Shown here: piece by piece, positions 45,251 to 53,590 of the stretch
Layout: each line of letters opens with the position of its first letter
How positions within the stretch are numbered: the stretch's first letter is position 1
Source: Fibrella rubiginis
GTDB taxonomy: Bacteria; Bacteroidota; Bacteroidia; Cytophagales; Spirosomataceae
Direction: 5' to 3'
NCBI RefSeq assembly: GCF_017353185.1
Contig: NZ_JAFMYV010000004.1
Coordinates: 248,001 to 312,000 of the forward strand
Length of the DNA stretch: 64,000 nt
Notes under the pieces: generated by a model
The model's input: the letters and a program-made list of their open reading frames with translations, nothing else
The model's database searches: none
Told to the model about the DNA's origin: nothing
Position numbers and translations under genes: made by a program

Positions 45251-46252
45251 TTATTGCGGTTTCAAAATGACCCGGCCGGGCTGCCGCTCTACGGCGAGGT
45301 TATAGGATAGTGAAAGTGTGCGGAGTACTACGTTGAGGTCGTTGTTGGGCAGGGTGCCGGTCAGCTCACGGCGGGCCAGTTCGCGGTTAGGCACAATCAC
45401 CCGCACACCGTAGAAATCCTGAATCCGTTCGGCTACCTGACTCAGCGGCGTGTCGGCGAAGACGAGGCGGCTTTGGCGGTAGGCGCCGGCGGCTTCAGGC
45501 ACCGTGACCACCTTTCGTCGGATGGCCGTGTCGCCTTCGGCCAGGGTAGCCTGCTCACCGGGTTTCATCAGGAGTGGGTTGGCGGGCTGTCGGGGGCGAA
45601 CCAGTTGCACCGACCCTTCGCTGAGCACCACTTCGGTACGGCGGCTGCGGGCGCTAACGTTGAATTTGGTGCCCAGCACCCGCACGTCGAGGTCGATGGT
45701 GTGGACCGTGAATTTATGGTCGCTGGTGGTGTGGCGTACGCTGAAATAGCCTTCGCCATCCAGCCACACCTCGCGGTCGCCGTTACCAAAGCCAAAGCGG
45801 GGCACGCGCAGCACCGAGTGGGCGTTGAGCGTCACGTCCGACCCATCGGCCAGTTGCAGGGTTTTGGTTTGGCCGTAAGGCGTTTCATAGCGGTCATAAG
45901 CCCAGCGGCCCCGCGTGAGGTAGCCCAGGCCAAGTACCAGCAACAGCGAGGCCGCAATGCTCAGCAACCACCGCGGCTGCCGCCAGACCGAGTTCTCACT
46001 AACCGTAAACACCGGTGCCGGACGGTGACGCGGATACGGCTGCCCCTGCATAAACTGCTCATACTGAGCCGTTGCTGTCTGCGTATCGGGTTCATATTGA
46101 CCATGATCGGCTTCAAAGCGGGCCAGCAGCTGGTAATACACTTCCATGTTGCCGTCGGTACGGAGCCAGTCTTCTACCGCCTTTTTCTGGAGCGGTGTGG
46201 CCCGACCCGCAAACAGGTCATAGAGTGTACGTTCGATAGAGGGTCCGTTCAT
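45251..46252 (-). CDS. FecR-family anti-sigma factor
   Basis: This 333-residue single-pass inner-membrane regulator starts at ATG 46252 (MNGPSIERTLYDLFAGRAT); a TTG at 46258 is in frame but less likely. It has a cytoplasmic N-terminal segment, then a transmembrane helix WLLSIAASLLLVLGLGYL (about 95-112). A periplasmic FecR domain follows (TPYGQTKTLQLADGSDVTLNAHSVLRVP ... EVWLDGEGYFSV, about 130-220), with a C-terminal STN-like region (LVFADTPLSQVAERIQDFYGVRVIV, about 265-333). It should hold the ECF sigma inactive until the STN-SusC signals. Confidence 0.95.
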   Translation of the reverse strand: MNGPSIERTLYDLFAGRATPLQKKAVEDWLRTDGNMEVYYQLLARFEADHGQYEPDTQTATAQYEQFMQGQPYPRHRPAPVFTVSENSVWRQPRWLLSIAASLLLVLGLGYLTRGRWAYDRYETPYGQTKTLQLADGSDVTLNAHSVLRVPRFGFGNGDREVWLDGEGYFSVRHTTSDHKFTVHTIDLDVRVLGTKFNVSARSRRTEVVLSEGSVQLVRPRQPANPLLMKPGEQATLAEGDTAIRRKVVTVPEAAGAYRQSRLVFADTPLSQVAERIQDFYGVRVIVPNRELARRELTGTLPNNDLNVVLRTLSLSYNLAVERQPGRVILKPQ

Positions 46253-46332
46253 AAACAAACGATTGAGTAGCAGGCAGTGAAAAAGTCGGGAAGTTGATTA
46301 GAAGACAAGGCTGGGCAGGAAGACCCTATATC

Positions 46333-46518
46333 AGTTTTTAGTTTAGAGTTTTCAGTTGGCTGACGCGTGGCCCTTCGACAGGCTCAGGGTGACGGCGACG
46401 TTGAATTAACTCGAGAAGATTGTTCTATTGGCCTGTCACCCTGAGCCTGTCGAAGGGCCACGCGTCAGCCCCTAGGACGCGAAGCCAACAGAAGACTCCA
46501 AACTGAAAACTATAAACT
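46333..46518. repeat. Composite hairpin: AGTTTTN words plus core element
   Basis: A perfect 36-nt inner stem (46358-46393 / 46435-46470) consists of GGCTGACGCG plus the core CCCTTCGACAGGCTCAGGG, with a loop near 41 nt. The outer words are AGTTTAG/AGTTTTC-like on both sides but unequal in number. The right outer words lie inside the sigma-factor coding end. The inner stem ends next to the sigma stop codon (46474-46472). Confidence 0.92.
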
Positions 46519-47161
46519 GCCCTACGATCAGCGCCATCACAAATTCGGACCGGAGCATGTGGCGGAGGGTGTTGAGGGCGCGGCTGATGTTGGCTTCCAC
46601 GGCTTTGACCGAAATACCCATTTCGGCGGCAATGTCGCGGTAAGGTTTTTGTTCGAAGCGCGACATCAGAAACGTGCGGCGGCATTGCGGGGGCAGGTCG
46701 GCAATGGTCTCGTTTATTTTCTGGTACAGCTCGTCGAACTGCACCATGTCGGCGGGCGTCTGGGTTTCGCTCGAAAACACGGGCGTGACCGAGTCGGGCA
46801 GGGCTTCGTCGGAATCGTTCTTGCGGCTCAGCTCCCAGCGCAGGTAGTTGTAGGACCGGTTGCGGACGGCCATAAACAGGTAGGCGCGGTAGGAGGTCGT
46901 AATTTTCTCGTATCCCTTGTCCGTCCAGAGCGCGCAAAACACCTCACCCACAATGTCTTCGGCCACTTCGCGCGAATACACAAACCGCAGGGCGTGGTTG
47001 CACAACAGCCGGTAATAACGCCGGAACAGCCAGGCACAGCCCGCCGAGGGGTCTGTCTGAAACAATTGGCGGGCCAGTACCTCATCGTCGAGCATAATGG
47101 GTGGCGGTGCGTCAGGGGCCAGTGCGCCGACAGGTAGTCGGTCGGGTAGCGGTTGGGGCAT
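46472..47161 (-). CDS. ECF-type RNA polymerase sigma factor
   Basis: This 229-residue sigma-70 family member has region 2 at about 40-105 (WLFRRYYRLLCNHALRFV, AEDIVGEVFCALW, YRAYLFMAVRNRSYNYLR) and region 4 at about 145-200 (INETIADLPPQCRRTFLMSRFEQKPYRDIAAEMGISVKAVEANISRAL). It is paired with FecR downstream, as is usual for SusC/STN loci, and probably activates this mannan locus. The C-terminal 15 or so residues (GQFIVFSLESSVGFAS) are encoded by the repeated 7-nt words of the adjoining hairpin, so the original stop may have been displaced. The 220-bp region up to the divergent patatin gene has no clear promoter motif. Confidence 0.93.
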   Translation of the reverse strand: MPQPLPDRLPVGALAPDAPPPIMLDDEVLARQLFQTDPSAGCAWLFRRYYRLLCNHALRFVYSREVAEDIVGEVFCALWTDKGYEKITTSYRAYLFMAVRNRSYNYLRWELSRKNDSDEALPDSVTPVFSSETQTPADMVQFDELYQKINETIADLPPQCRRTFLMSRFEQKPYRDIAAEMGISVKAVEANISRALNTLRHMLRSEFVMALIVGQFIVFSLESSVGFAS

Positions 47162-47381
47162 AACGAAGACTTGAGAGCGTAGTACAATTTACAGACAAGT
47201 TTGCACAGAACTACCCTACATCAGCAGTACGACAGAAGTTGAACAGGGAGGTTCTTTCAGGCGTGGGGCTACCCCGCTCTGTATAGGGTAGTGCCTCACC
47301 GTTTAATAAAGTAGCAGGGTCTGTGTTAGACAAATAGGTAACATTATCGCTGGTAATCAGCCTCCTAAACACCTATACCCT

Positions 47382-49364
47382 ATGGCATCAGCAGCCGTGT
47401 TACCCCGATTTATTAACGCCGGCGAGGAGGTTGTCGCCGATTTGAACGAAGATCTACGGAAGAAAAACCAGAAGGCATTTTACGTATCAGACGTTACCGA
47501 CCCCACCGGGAAATATCAGTATGTAGACCTGGTGCAGGAGGGGGGCGGGGTGCTGGGCATTGCCCTGCTGGGTTACACCTACGTACTGGAACGAATGGGC
47601 ATCCGATTTCTGCATCTGGCTGGCACCAGTGCCGGAGCCATTAATACCATGATGCTCGCCGCCATTCAGTCTGAGTCTATCGACGAGATTAAATCACCGG
47701 TGGTACTCCATTACCTGAGCAGCAAAAAACTGTTCGATTTTGTCGACGGCCATCCAATTACCCGCTGGCTGATCCGCAACATTGTTGGTTACAAGGACTA
47801 CGCCGCCAAGACCATCAATTCCATCCTATTTAGCCTGGTGGCAGGACTGTCTCTACTATTGGTGAGCAGTATGTTGCTTTGGCAAAGTTCAAAAAGTGTG
47901 CTCTGGCTATTGGTATGGGTGGTACTGGCCGTGGTATCGGGCTTAATCATATATGGTAAGAACCGCATCAGCGACGGCATCCTGAAGCAGTTTATGCAAA
48001 GCAAAGACTTTGTAAAAATGCTGTTGGGTACGTTGCTGCTCATTCTAACCTGCTCAGCTCTCCAGTTTTCGTTGGTATTAACCTATCACATTGCGTTGGA
48101 GGGGACCATACTGTTTGTGGTACTCGCCTTGTCTTTCTGGCGAACATTTACCGGTAAACACCTGCCTTTCATCCAGAACGCTATGGGGGGCGTGTTAACC
48201 ATCGTGTTTATCCTCTGGGCCTTGAATCGCGCGGGAATAACCTTGACCCTGCTCTCTACCGCCGACACGCCCGGTACCCTGGCCCCCTATACCTTTTTAT
48301 CTATAGCCGGGGTGTCGTTGTGTCTGTTCTTTATCTTGTTTATCGGCAGTGTGGTACTGTTTCTACTGGCCCGGTTCAACGGGAGTCAGTTTGGGGTTAA
48401 TCCGGGCGAAAATTTCCGCGATTGGGTTACTGACCTGCTGCGCGACGGGGCCATTGAACAAACCGAGATCCGGGCCGACACTGGCACTACGGTAGTAATT
48501 CGCAACAACCCTAATCAGGTGGAAACCATGCGCGATTTTGAGCGTGTGATGAGCCAGCGCCCTACGTTGGTGTATCGGGGTAGCGACCCTACCATCAGCA
48601 TCGACGACCTGATGAAGTACGACCCGGCCAACCCACCCGTCACGTTCATCACCGCCGAAATTGCCACCGAAAACAAGATTGAGCTACCCCGCATGTGGCC
48701 CCTGTTCTGGGCGTCGGAAAATAACGTCTGCCCCGCCGACTTTGTGCGGGCTTCTATGTCAATTCCGGTTTTCTTCGAAGCCTTTCGGGTGAAAAACATT
48801 CCCAAACGGCAAGGCCTCTGGCGCGATCTACTGGGCTATGACCGGTGTCTGCCCGACGACGCCGTGTTTATGGATGGGGGTATTCTGTCCAACTTTCCTA
48901 TTAACATCTTCTACCGCCCCGACGTGAAAACGGCCCGCCTGCCAACCTTCGGTATCCGCCTCGACGACCGCGCCGCCACCACCAAATCATCCTTCGATTC
49001 GCTGGGGAGCCTGGTCATGAGCATGTTCAATACCTCGCGGTACTACTACGACAGAGACTTCCTGATCAAACACCCACAATATGCCAACTGCATTGGTGTA
49101 ATCGACGTTCGTGAGTTCGACTGGCTAAATTTCAACCTCAGCAACGACGACAAGCTCAAGCTCTTCCGCAAAGGAGCAGAAACCGCTGCCCAATTCCTGC
49201 GCACATTCGATTGGAACGATTACAAAGCCAAACGCCAGGATTTCCAGAATGGTAAGGTGACGCCCCCCGCCACGCCCTTTACCATGCCCGCCCAGTATAC
49301 GGCCACCGACGCCCGCCGCATATGGCCGAAGGAAACAGCAGTAAGTAATGGCAATAAGCAGTAG
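47382..49364 (+). CDS. Patatin-like phospholipase with multi-helix membrane insertion
   Basis: This 660-residue protein splits the patatin catalytic dyad over a membrane region. EGGGVLGIALLGYTYVLE supplies the oxyanion G-rich loop, and the nucleophile Ser83 lies in GTSAG (81-85). Several hydrophobic helices follow (about 140-190, 205-250, 262-285 and 300-330). The catalytic Asp then sits in FMDGGILSNFPINIF (about 497). Patatins hydrolyse acyl esters of membrane lipids. This arrangement suggests an inner-membrane lipase with a cytoplasmic active site, which is inference from topology. It is divergent from the sigma gene and seems independent of the mannan locus. ATG 47382 has no competitor nearby. 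Confidence 0.88.
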   Translation: MASAAVLPRFINAGEEVVADLNEDLRKKNQKAFYVSDVTDPTGKYQYVDLVQEGGGVLGIALLGYTYVLERMGIRFLHLAGTSAGAINTMMLAAIQSESIDEIKSPVVLHYLSSKKLFDFVDGHPITRWLIRNIVGYKDYAAKTINSILFSLVAGLSLLLVSSMLLWQSSKSVLWLLVWVVLAVVSGLIIYGKNRISDGILKQFMQSKDFVKMLLGTLLLILTCSALQFSLVLTYHIALEGTILFVVLALSFWRTFTGKHLPFIQNAMGGVLTIVFILWALNRAGITLTLLSTADTPGTLAPYTFLSIAGVSLCLFFILFIGSVVLFLLARFNGSQFGVNPGENFRDWVTDLLRDGAIEQTEIRADTGTTVVIRNNPNQVETMRDFERVMSQRPTLVYRGSDPTISIDDLMKYDPANPPVTFITAEIATENKIELPRMWPLFWASENNVCPADFVRASMSIPVFFEAFRVKNIPKRQGLWRDLLGYDRCLPDDAVFMDGGILSNFPINIFYRPDVKTARLPTFGIRLDDRAATTKSSFDSLGSLVMSMFNTSRYYYDRDFLIKHPQYANCIGVIDVREFDWLNFNLSNDDKLKLFRKGAETAAQFLRTFDWNDYKAKRQDFQNGKVTPPATPFTMPAQYTATDARRIWPKETAVSNGNKQ

Positions 49365-49392
49365 GTAGTGCCCACCCACACGCCCCCTCTCA

Positions 49393-50145
49393 TCAACACA
49401 CCCGCACAGCCACTAGATTGATTACCGCGTTGATGCACAGAGCCAGCCCAAACGACAGCCCGACGGAGAATTCGCGGAGGAAAAACGCTTGTAGAAACAG
49501 AAAAGTGGTAAACCCAAACAGGCCAATCATGATGCCACGCAGGCTCACAATGGCCCCGTTGCTTCCCTGCGACACGTGCGTAAACACCGCCAGAATAGAC
49601 GTGATAATGGGAAACGGCGTGAGAATACCACTCCAGGTTGGCCCCAGCAAACGGGCCAGGGCAGTGATCGTGAGCATAAACAGCGTAGCCACCACCATCC
49701 TGATAACCAGATTATAAGGCAGTCGCCGGGGTTGTACCGACTGGTTGGTGGGCACGGGAAACAAGCGCAACGTCAGGGCCACGCAGGCCAGGACAATACC
49801 ATAAACAACGGGCAGGCTCAGGTGGGTCTGGGTGAACAGCAGGGCTACCGACACGTAGACGGCATAAGCCATGGGCAAGGTCAGCCACCAGCTAAACCGG
49901 CGCGACAGCAGCGCGTAGCTGAGGCAGAACGCAATTAAGGACAGGATGCCCGTGAGAACGCCCGGCGCCGCCCGAATGCCGAAGGCCTTGCCCTGTTCCA
50001 GAATAAAAAATAAGAGAATCGGCCCGGCAATCCACGGCATGCTGGCAATGACGCCACCCACCTTATTGCCCCACCGCCGCCCCGCCAACGTAACCACCGC
50101 CATCACCAGCGGCATCAGGAGTAGCTTGGTGAGGAGAAGGGACAT
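49393..50145 (-). CDS. Integral membrane protein with internal duplication, function unknown
   Basis: This 250-residue protein has about eight hydrophobic segments. Two halves look related: residues near 15-50 (VVTLAGRRWGNKVGGVIASMPWIAGPILLFFILEQG) and near 160-195 (ITALARLLGPTWSGILTPFPIITSILAVFTHVSQG) share a G-P/W...G-(I/L)-(A/T)-x-(M/F)-P-x-I pattern. I do not recognise a named family with confidence. It lies downstream of ruvC across a heptad hairpin whose base is 2 nt from its start codon. Confidence 0.75.
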   Translation of the reverse strand: MSLLLTKLLLMPLVMAVVTLAGRRWGNKVGGVIASMPWIAGPILLFFILEQGKAFGIRAAPGVLTGILSLIAFCLSYALLSRRFSWWLTLPMAYAVYVSVALLFTQTHLSLPVVYGIVLACVALTLRLFPVPTNQSVQPRRLPYNLVIRMVVATLFMLTITALARLLGPTWSGILTPFPIITSILAVFTHVSQGSNGAIVSLRGIMIGLFGFTTFLFLQAFFLREFSVGLSFGLALCINAVINLVAVRVC

Positions 50146-50146
50146 T

Positions 50147-50250
50147 GTGATTTACGACTTACGATTGACGAATTACGATTTTTGCTTTCGCCAGAGCAAG
50201 TTTGTGCGAAAGCAAAAATCGTAATTCGTCAATCGTAAGTCGTAAATCAC
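50147..50250. repeat. Perfect 45-bp heptad-stem hairpin, GATTTAC type
   Basis: Arms 50147-50191 and 50206-50250 match at 45 of 45 positions around a 14-nt loop. The words are GATTTAC-like (GAYTTAC, GATTGAC, GAATTAC), then TTTGCTTTCGC. The ruvC stop TGA (50249-50247) is the first part of one arm. The next start codon lies 2 nt beyond the other base. Confidence 0.95.
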
Positions 50251-50840
50251 ATAATTCGATCCGCATTTTCGCTCGCAAACGCCCCCCAGGCACCTTTCTT
50301 GGTCGTTTTCGACGACCGGACGGGCAGGGCGTTTTCGTGGAAATGGTGGCAGACGGCGATGGCCAGCGCGTCGGTGGCGTCGAAGAATTCGGGGTTGAGG
50401 TCTACCTGCAACAGGTGCGCTACCATGTGCGAGACCTGCTCTTTGGCGGCATTACCGTTGCCCGTTACGGACTGTTTCACCCGGCGGGGGGCGTATTCCA
50501 CGATGGGAATGCCCCGCGAAAGAGCAGCGGCCATCACCACCCCCTGCGCCCGGCCCAGCTTGAGCATCACCTGCACGTTTTTGCCAAAAAACGGATCTTC
50601 GATGGCCATCTCGTCGGGCTTGTGCTCTTCGATGAGGCGCACCATCGTTTCGTGCAGTTTCTGAAGCTTCTGCTGGTGGGTGGTATATTTGATGAGGTTG
50701 ATCACCCCGTATTGCAACATCCGCATCACGCCCGCCCGAATCGAGATCACGCCGTAGCCCGCAATGCGGGTGCCGGGGTCGATGCCGAGAATGATTTTCT
50801 CCGGTACTTCAGGTTTGAGGACGTTTTTTTGCAGGGCCAT
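50247..50840 (-). CDS. ruvC: Crossover junction endodeoxyribonuclease RuvC
   Basis: This 197-residue Holliday-junction resolvase has an RNase-H-like fold. Conserved acidic residues are in IILGIDPGTRIAGYG (Asp21), DEMAIEDPFFGKN (Glu, near residue 80) and the C-terminal FFDATDALAIAVCHH. KLGRAQGVVMAAAL and APRRVKQSVTGNGNAAKEQV complete the family pattern. It acts as a dimer with RuvAB in recombination repair. The start at 50840 is 2 bp from a possible divergent ATG at 50843. The stop lies in the heptad hairpin. Confidence 0.96.
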   Translation of the reverse strand: MALQKNVLKPEVPEKIILGIDPGTRIAGYGVISIRAGVMRMLQYGVINLIKYTTHQQKLQKLHETMVRLIEEHKPDEMAIEDPFFGKNVQVMLKLGRAQGVVMAAALSRGIPIVEYAPRRVKQSVTGNGNAAKEQVSHMVAHLLQVDLNPEFFDATDALAIAVCHHFHENALPVRSSKTTKKGAWGAFASENADRIM

Positions 50841-50872
50841 GTATGCAAGGTAACGTTATCCAAACGCATTCG

Positions 50873-51859
50873 ATGCCCGGACTAGCCAAAAAAACCACTT
50901 TCTGGGCCAAAACAGGCATCTTTTGTCTTCTTCTGGGCTTCATTGCCTACACACTTAAACACCAGGTTGTCGACTGGTCGGCCCTCGGCAGGCAGTTGCG
51001 CCACACCACCTGGACCTCGCCCTACGCGCTGACGCTACTGGTACTGGTGCCGCTAAACTGGACGCTGGAGGCCTTAAAATGGCAGTGGCTGGCCCGGCGT
51101 GTAGCGCCTTTGTCGTTTTCCGAAGCACTGGGTGGCGTACTGGCGGGACTATCGCTCGGCATGGCACTACCCGGCCTGGGCGACACCGCCGGACGGGTGC
51201 TGTCTATCAGAGGTACCACCGGAAACGGCAGCGAAGAAACACCCAACCGGGCGGGTGCCGTGGGGGCAGCCATGGTGTCGGGCGGGATGCAGTTTTATGT
51301 GGCCGTGGTAGTTGGGGCGGTAGCCTGGGCGGTACATCTGGCAAAAACCCCCGTTCGAAACACGCCCGGTGGGCAGGCCCTGCTGGCGCTGCTTGTAGTA
51401 CTCAGTGCGGCGGGTGTGGTGCTCAATTTTTACCGAAACCGCTTTGTCGACTGGTCGGTGCGGTGGCCAAAAATAGGGCGTTACAACGCCTATTGGGCCA
51501 TTATTGGACACTATAGCCATGCTGATATGGCCGTCACGTTCGGGCTGGCACTGCTGCGCAACGTCACGTTTTCGGCCCAGCTTTTTGCCGCCTTTCGGTT
51601 ATATGGCATCACTCTCCAGCCGCTGGATCTGGCGGCGGGCGTGGGGGTTATTTTTCTGGTGAAAACCGTAACGCCTGCCTTCAACTGGCTGAGCGATCTG
51701 GGAGTACGTGAAGCCGCAGCCCTCTGGGTGCTCGCCCCCTATGCCCTGCCCGCCCCCCTGCTGCTCACGGCCACGCTTACGCTCTGGATCGTCAACATTC
51801 TGCTGCCCGTGGGGGTTGGGCTTTTAGTTATCAGCCAGGGAGTGATAAAGAAGTCGTAA
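50873..51859 (+). CDS. LPG-synthase-flippase-like membrane protein (UPF0104)
   Basis: This polytopic membrane protein has about 328 residues and belongs to the lysylphosphatidylglycerol synthase transmembrane region family. Features are LEALKWQWLARRVAPLSFSEALGGVLAGLSLGMALPGLGDTAGRVLSI (about 58-105, the family's P-x-G-x-G-D-x-x-R motif) and TPAFNWLSDLGVREAAALWVL near the C-terminus. I prefer ATG 50873 over 50843, since the latter leaves only 2 bp from the divergent ruvC start. The substrate (lipid or polyprenyl carrier) is unknown. Confidence 0.82.
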   Translation: MPGLAKKTTFWAKTGIFCLLLGFIAYTLKHQVVDWSALGRQLRHTTWTSPYALTLLVLVPLNWTLEALKWQWLARRVAPLSFSEALGGVLAGLSLGMALPGLGDTAGRVLSIRGTTGNGSEETPNRAGAVGAAMVSGGMQFYVAVVVGAVAWAVHLAKTPVRNTPGGQALLALLVVLSAAGVVLNFYRNRFVDWSVRWPKIGRYNAYWAIIGHYSHADMAVTFGLALLRNVTFSAQLFAAFRLYGITLQPLDLAAGVGVIFLVKTVTPAFNWLSDLGVREAAALWVLAPYALPAPLLLTATLTLWIVNILLPVGVGLLVISQGVIKKS

Positions 51860-51870
51860 GTGGGTTGTAT

Positions 51871-52053
51871 AGGAGTGGCTTGGCGTGGGTTGGCCCTTCG
51901 ACAGGCTCAGGGTGACAACGAACTTGAATCAACTCAGGAAAATTGTTCAATTGGCCTGTCACCCTGAGCCTGTCGAAGGGCACGACGCGCCAAGCCACTA
52001 AAGCGCCAAGCCACCAAAGCGCGAAGCCAATCCGCGCAACTCCTGTACAACTC
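51871..52053. repeat. Composite hairpin with core element and 16-bp direct repeats
   Basis: The core arms CCCTTCGACAGGCTCAGGG-TGACA are at 51894-51917 and 51957-51980. The outer words GTTGTAYAGGAGTKGC recur on both sides. The right flank carries 16-bp direct repeats beginning GCGCCAAGCCA (51987-52002, 52003-52018) and a partial third copy. It lies between the flippase-like stop and the TauE start. Confidence 0.9.
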
Positions 52054-52064
52054 CCCTAAACCCT

Positions 52065-52802
52065 ATGATTGCACATTTGCTTCTTTTCCTGGCTGCTTTG
52101 TTGGGTGGCGGACTTAACGCCATTGCCGGTGGTGGCACCTTCCTCACGTTTCCGTCACTTACGTTTGCCGGGGTACCTCTGCTACAGGCCAACGCTACGA
52201 GTACAGTTGCCCTATGGCCGGGCTCAGTGTCGAGCGCCATTGCCCTGCGTCACGACTGGGCCACGTACAAAAATCGGCTGGTGGTGTGGCTGCTTATCAG
52301 CTTGCTGGGCGGACTAGCCGGGGCCTTACTGCTGCTCCGCCTCTCGCCCGATGCGCTGGGTAGAATCTTTCCTTATCTATTGCTGTCGGCCACGCTGCTC
52401 TTTGCGTTTCGGTCACGGCTGGAGAAGCGGGCCGCGGCCCCTAAACCGGTAGCAGGCTGGGTGCAGGGCATAGTACTGTTTATAGTTGCCGTGTATGGCG
52501 GCTTCTTCGGTGGGGGTATTGGTATCCTGTTTATGGCGGCGTTCAGCCTGCTGGGTATGCGTGACATTCACCATGCCAATGCACTTAAAACACTGCTGGT
52601 CAGCGTCATCAACGGCATTTCCATCGTCACCTTCATCATATCAGGTGTAGTGGTCTGGCCATTGGCACTCATTATGGTGGGCGGTTCCATCATTGGCGGC
52701 TACCTGGGTGCCCGCTTCGCCCGACGTATTCCCGCTGCCGCCCTCCGCATCGCCGTCATCACCATTGGGCTGGGGCTGACGGTGTATTTCTTTTTAAAAT
52801 AG
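52065..52802 (+). CDS. TauE/SafE-family sulfite/anion exporter-like membrane protein
   Basis: This 245-residue permease has two related halves typical of the family: GGGLNAIAGGGTFLTFPSLTFAGVPLLQANATSTVALWPG (about 15-53) and VYGGFFGGGIGILFMAAFSLLGMRDIHHANALKTLLVSVINGIS (about 140-182). About eight helices are visible. Members export sulfite, sulfonates or related organic anions; the substrate is not predictable. It is followed by a convergent flavin-binding protein gene, with a composite hairpin between the two stops. Confidence 0.92.
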   Translation: MIAHLLLFLAALLGGGLNAIAGGGTFLTFPSLTFAGVPLLQANATSTVALWPGSVSSAIALRHDWATYKNRLVVWLLISLLGGLAGALLLLRLSPDALGRIFPYLLLSATLLFAFRSRLEKRAAAPKPVAGWVQGIVLFIVAVYGGFFGGGIGILFMAAFSLLGMRDIHHANALKTLLVSVINGISIVTFIISGVVVWPLALIMVGGSIIGGYLGARFARRIPAAALRIAVITIGLGLTVYFFLK

Positions 52803-52807
52803 TGTGT

Positions 52808-52980
52808 AGGGAGTGGTGTGTGGCTTTGTGTGGGAGTGGCTTCGCGCATCGGGCCCTTCGACAAGCTCAGGGTGACAGGGCACTAAAACAATCATCCTAA
52901 TTTGATTCAACGTCCCTGTCACCCTGAGCTTGTCGAAGGGCCCGATGCGCGAAGCCACTACAGCGCGAAGCCACTCCCTA
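52808..52980. repeat. Composite hairpin between convergent genes; copy of the 63.0-kb element
   Basis: A perfect 46-nt inner stem (52835-52880 / 52914-52959) runs from AGTGGCTTCGCGC into the core CCCTTCGACAAGCTCAGGG. The 93 nt at 52851-52943, loop included, match 63028-63120 with one difference. Outer GTGTGTG/GGGAGTG words and GCGAAGCCACT repeats flank it. It separates the convergent TauE and flavin-protein genes. Confidence 0.93.
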
Positions 52981-52984
52981 CCAC

Positions 52985-53503
52985 TTACTTCGGTTCATCA
53001 CCGAATTTCTCATTGCGGCCGGTTTTGTCCTGTTCGCCGGTGAGGGCTCCTTTCGCCATTTCAAAGAGCTTCATCATCTTACCACCCGGACGGTCCCAGT
53101 ATTCACCACCATGCGGCGCCACTTTCACCAGACAAATGCGCGGATCTTCTTTGCCGCCGGGAAACCAGGTTTTCAGAAAATCGTCCCAAAGCTGATCGAT
53201 TTTGGCCCGGTCTTTCACCACTTCGGCACGCCCCTGCACCGACACGTAGGTTTCAGAGCCGGGATCGGCGAAGCCAAGGGCTACGTTGTTATTGTTTTGA
53301 ATCTCGGCAATCTTGTTGGAATCGTCGTAGGTGAAAAACCACATCGTACCGTCAGGGTCCATCTGGTGCGTAGCCATGGGGCGCGTGTGGAAATCACCAT
53401 CGAGTTCCTGAGAGGTCATCATCGTGATCCGGATGTCTTTAATCTTGTCGCGAAGGAGATCGAGTTCCTGCGCTTTGAGGCCTGCGGTTTGTTGGGCTTG
53501 CAT
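52985..53503 (-). CDS. Pyridoxamine 5'-phosphate oxidase-like (general stress protein 26) protein
   Basis: This 172-residue split-barrel flavin-binding-type protein shows MMTSQELDGDFHTRPMATHQMDPDGTMWFFTYDDSNK (about 28-64), VALGFADPGSETYVSVQGRAEVVKD, and a C-terminal WFPGGKEDPRICLVKVAPHGGEYWDRPGGK. These are typical of the general-stress-protein-26 group, which binds flavin or related cofactors; its substrate is not known. It lies convergent to TauE and divergent from the GT2 operon, with a hairpin on each side. Confidence 0.9.
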   Translation of the reverse strand: MQAQQTAGLKAQELDLLRDKIKDIRITMMTSQELDGDFHTRPMATHQMDPDGTMWFFTYDDSNKIAEIQNNNNVALGFADPGSETYVSVQGRAEVVKDRAKIDQLWDDFLKTWFPGGKEDPRICLVKVAPHGGEYWDRPGGKMMKLFEMAKGALTGEQDKTGRNEKFGDEPK

Positions 53504-53590
53504 AAACTATAGTTTGTTTGACAATACCCTACCTAAACTGTGGATCAGTATACATCGCTGACAAAGACTGATTCAGCGGGAAAAGCAGGA

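Noticed and set aside
47251..47290. CTACCC ... GGGTAG inverted repeat upstream of the patatin gene as an operator
   Set aside because: The arms are only 6 nt and there is no supporting context.
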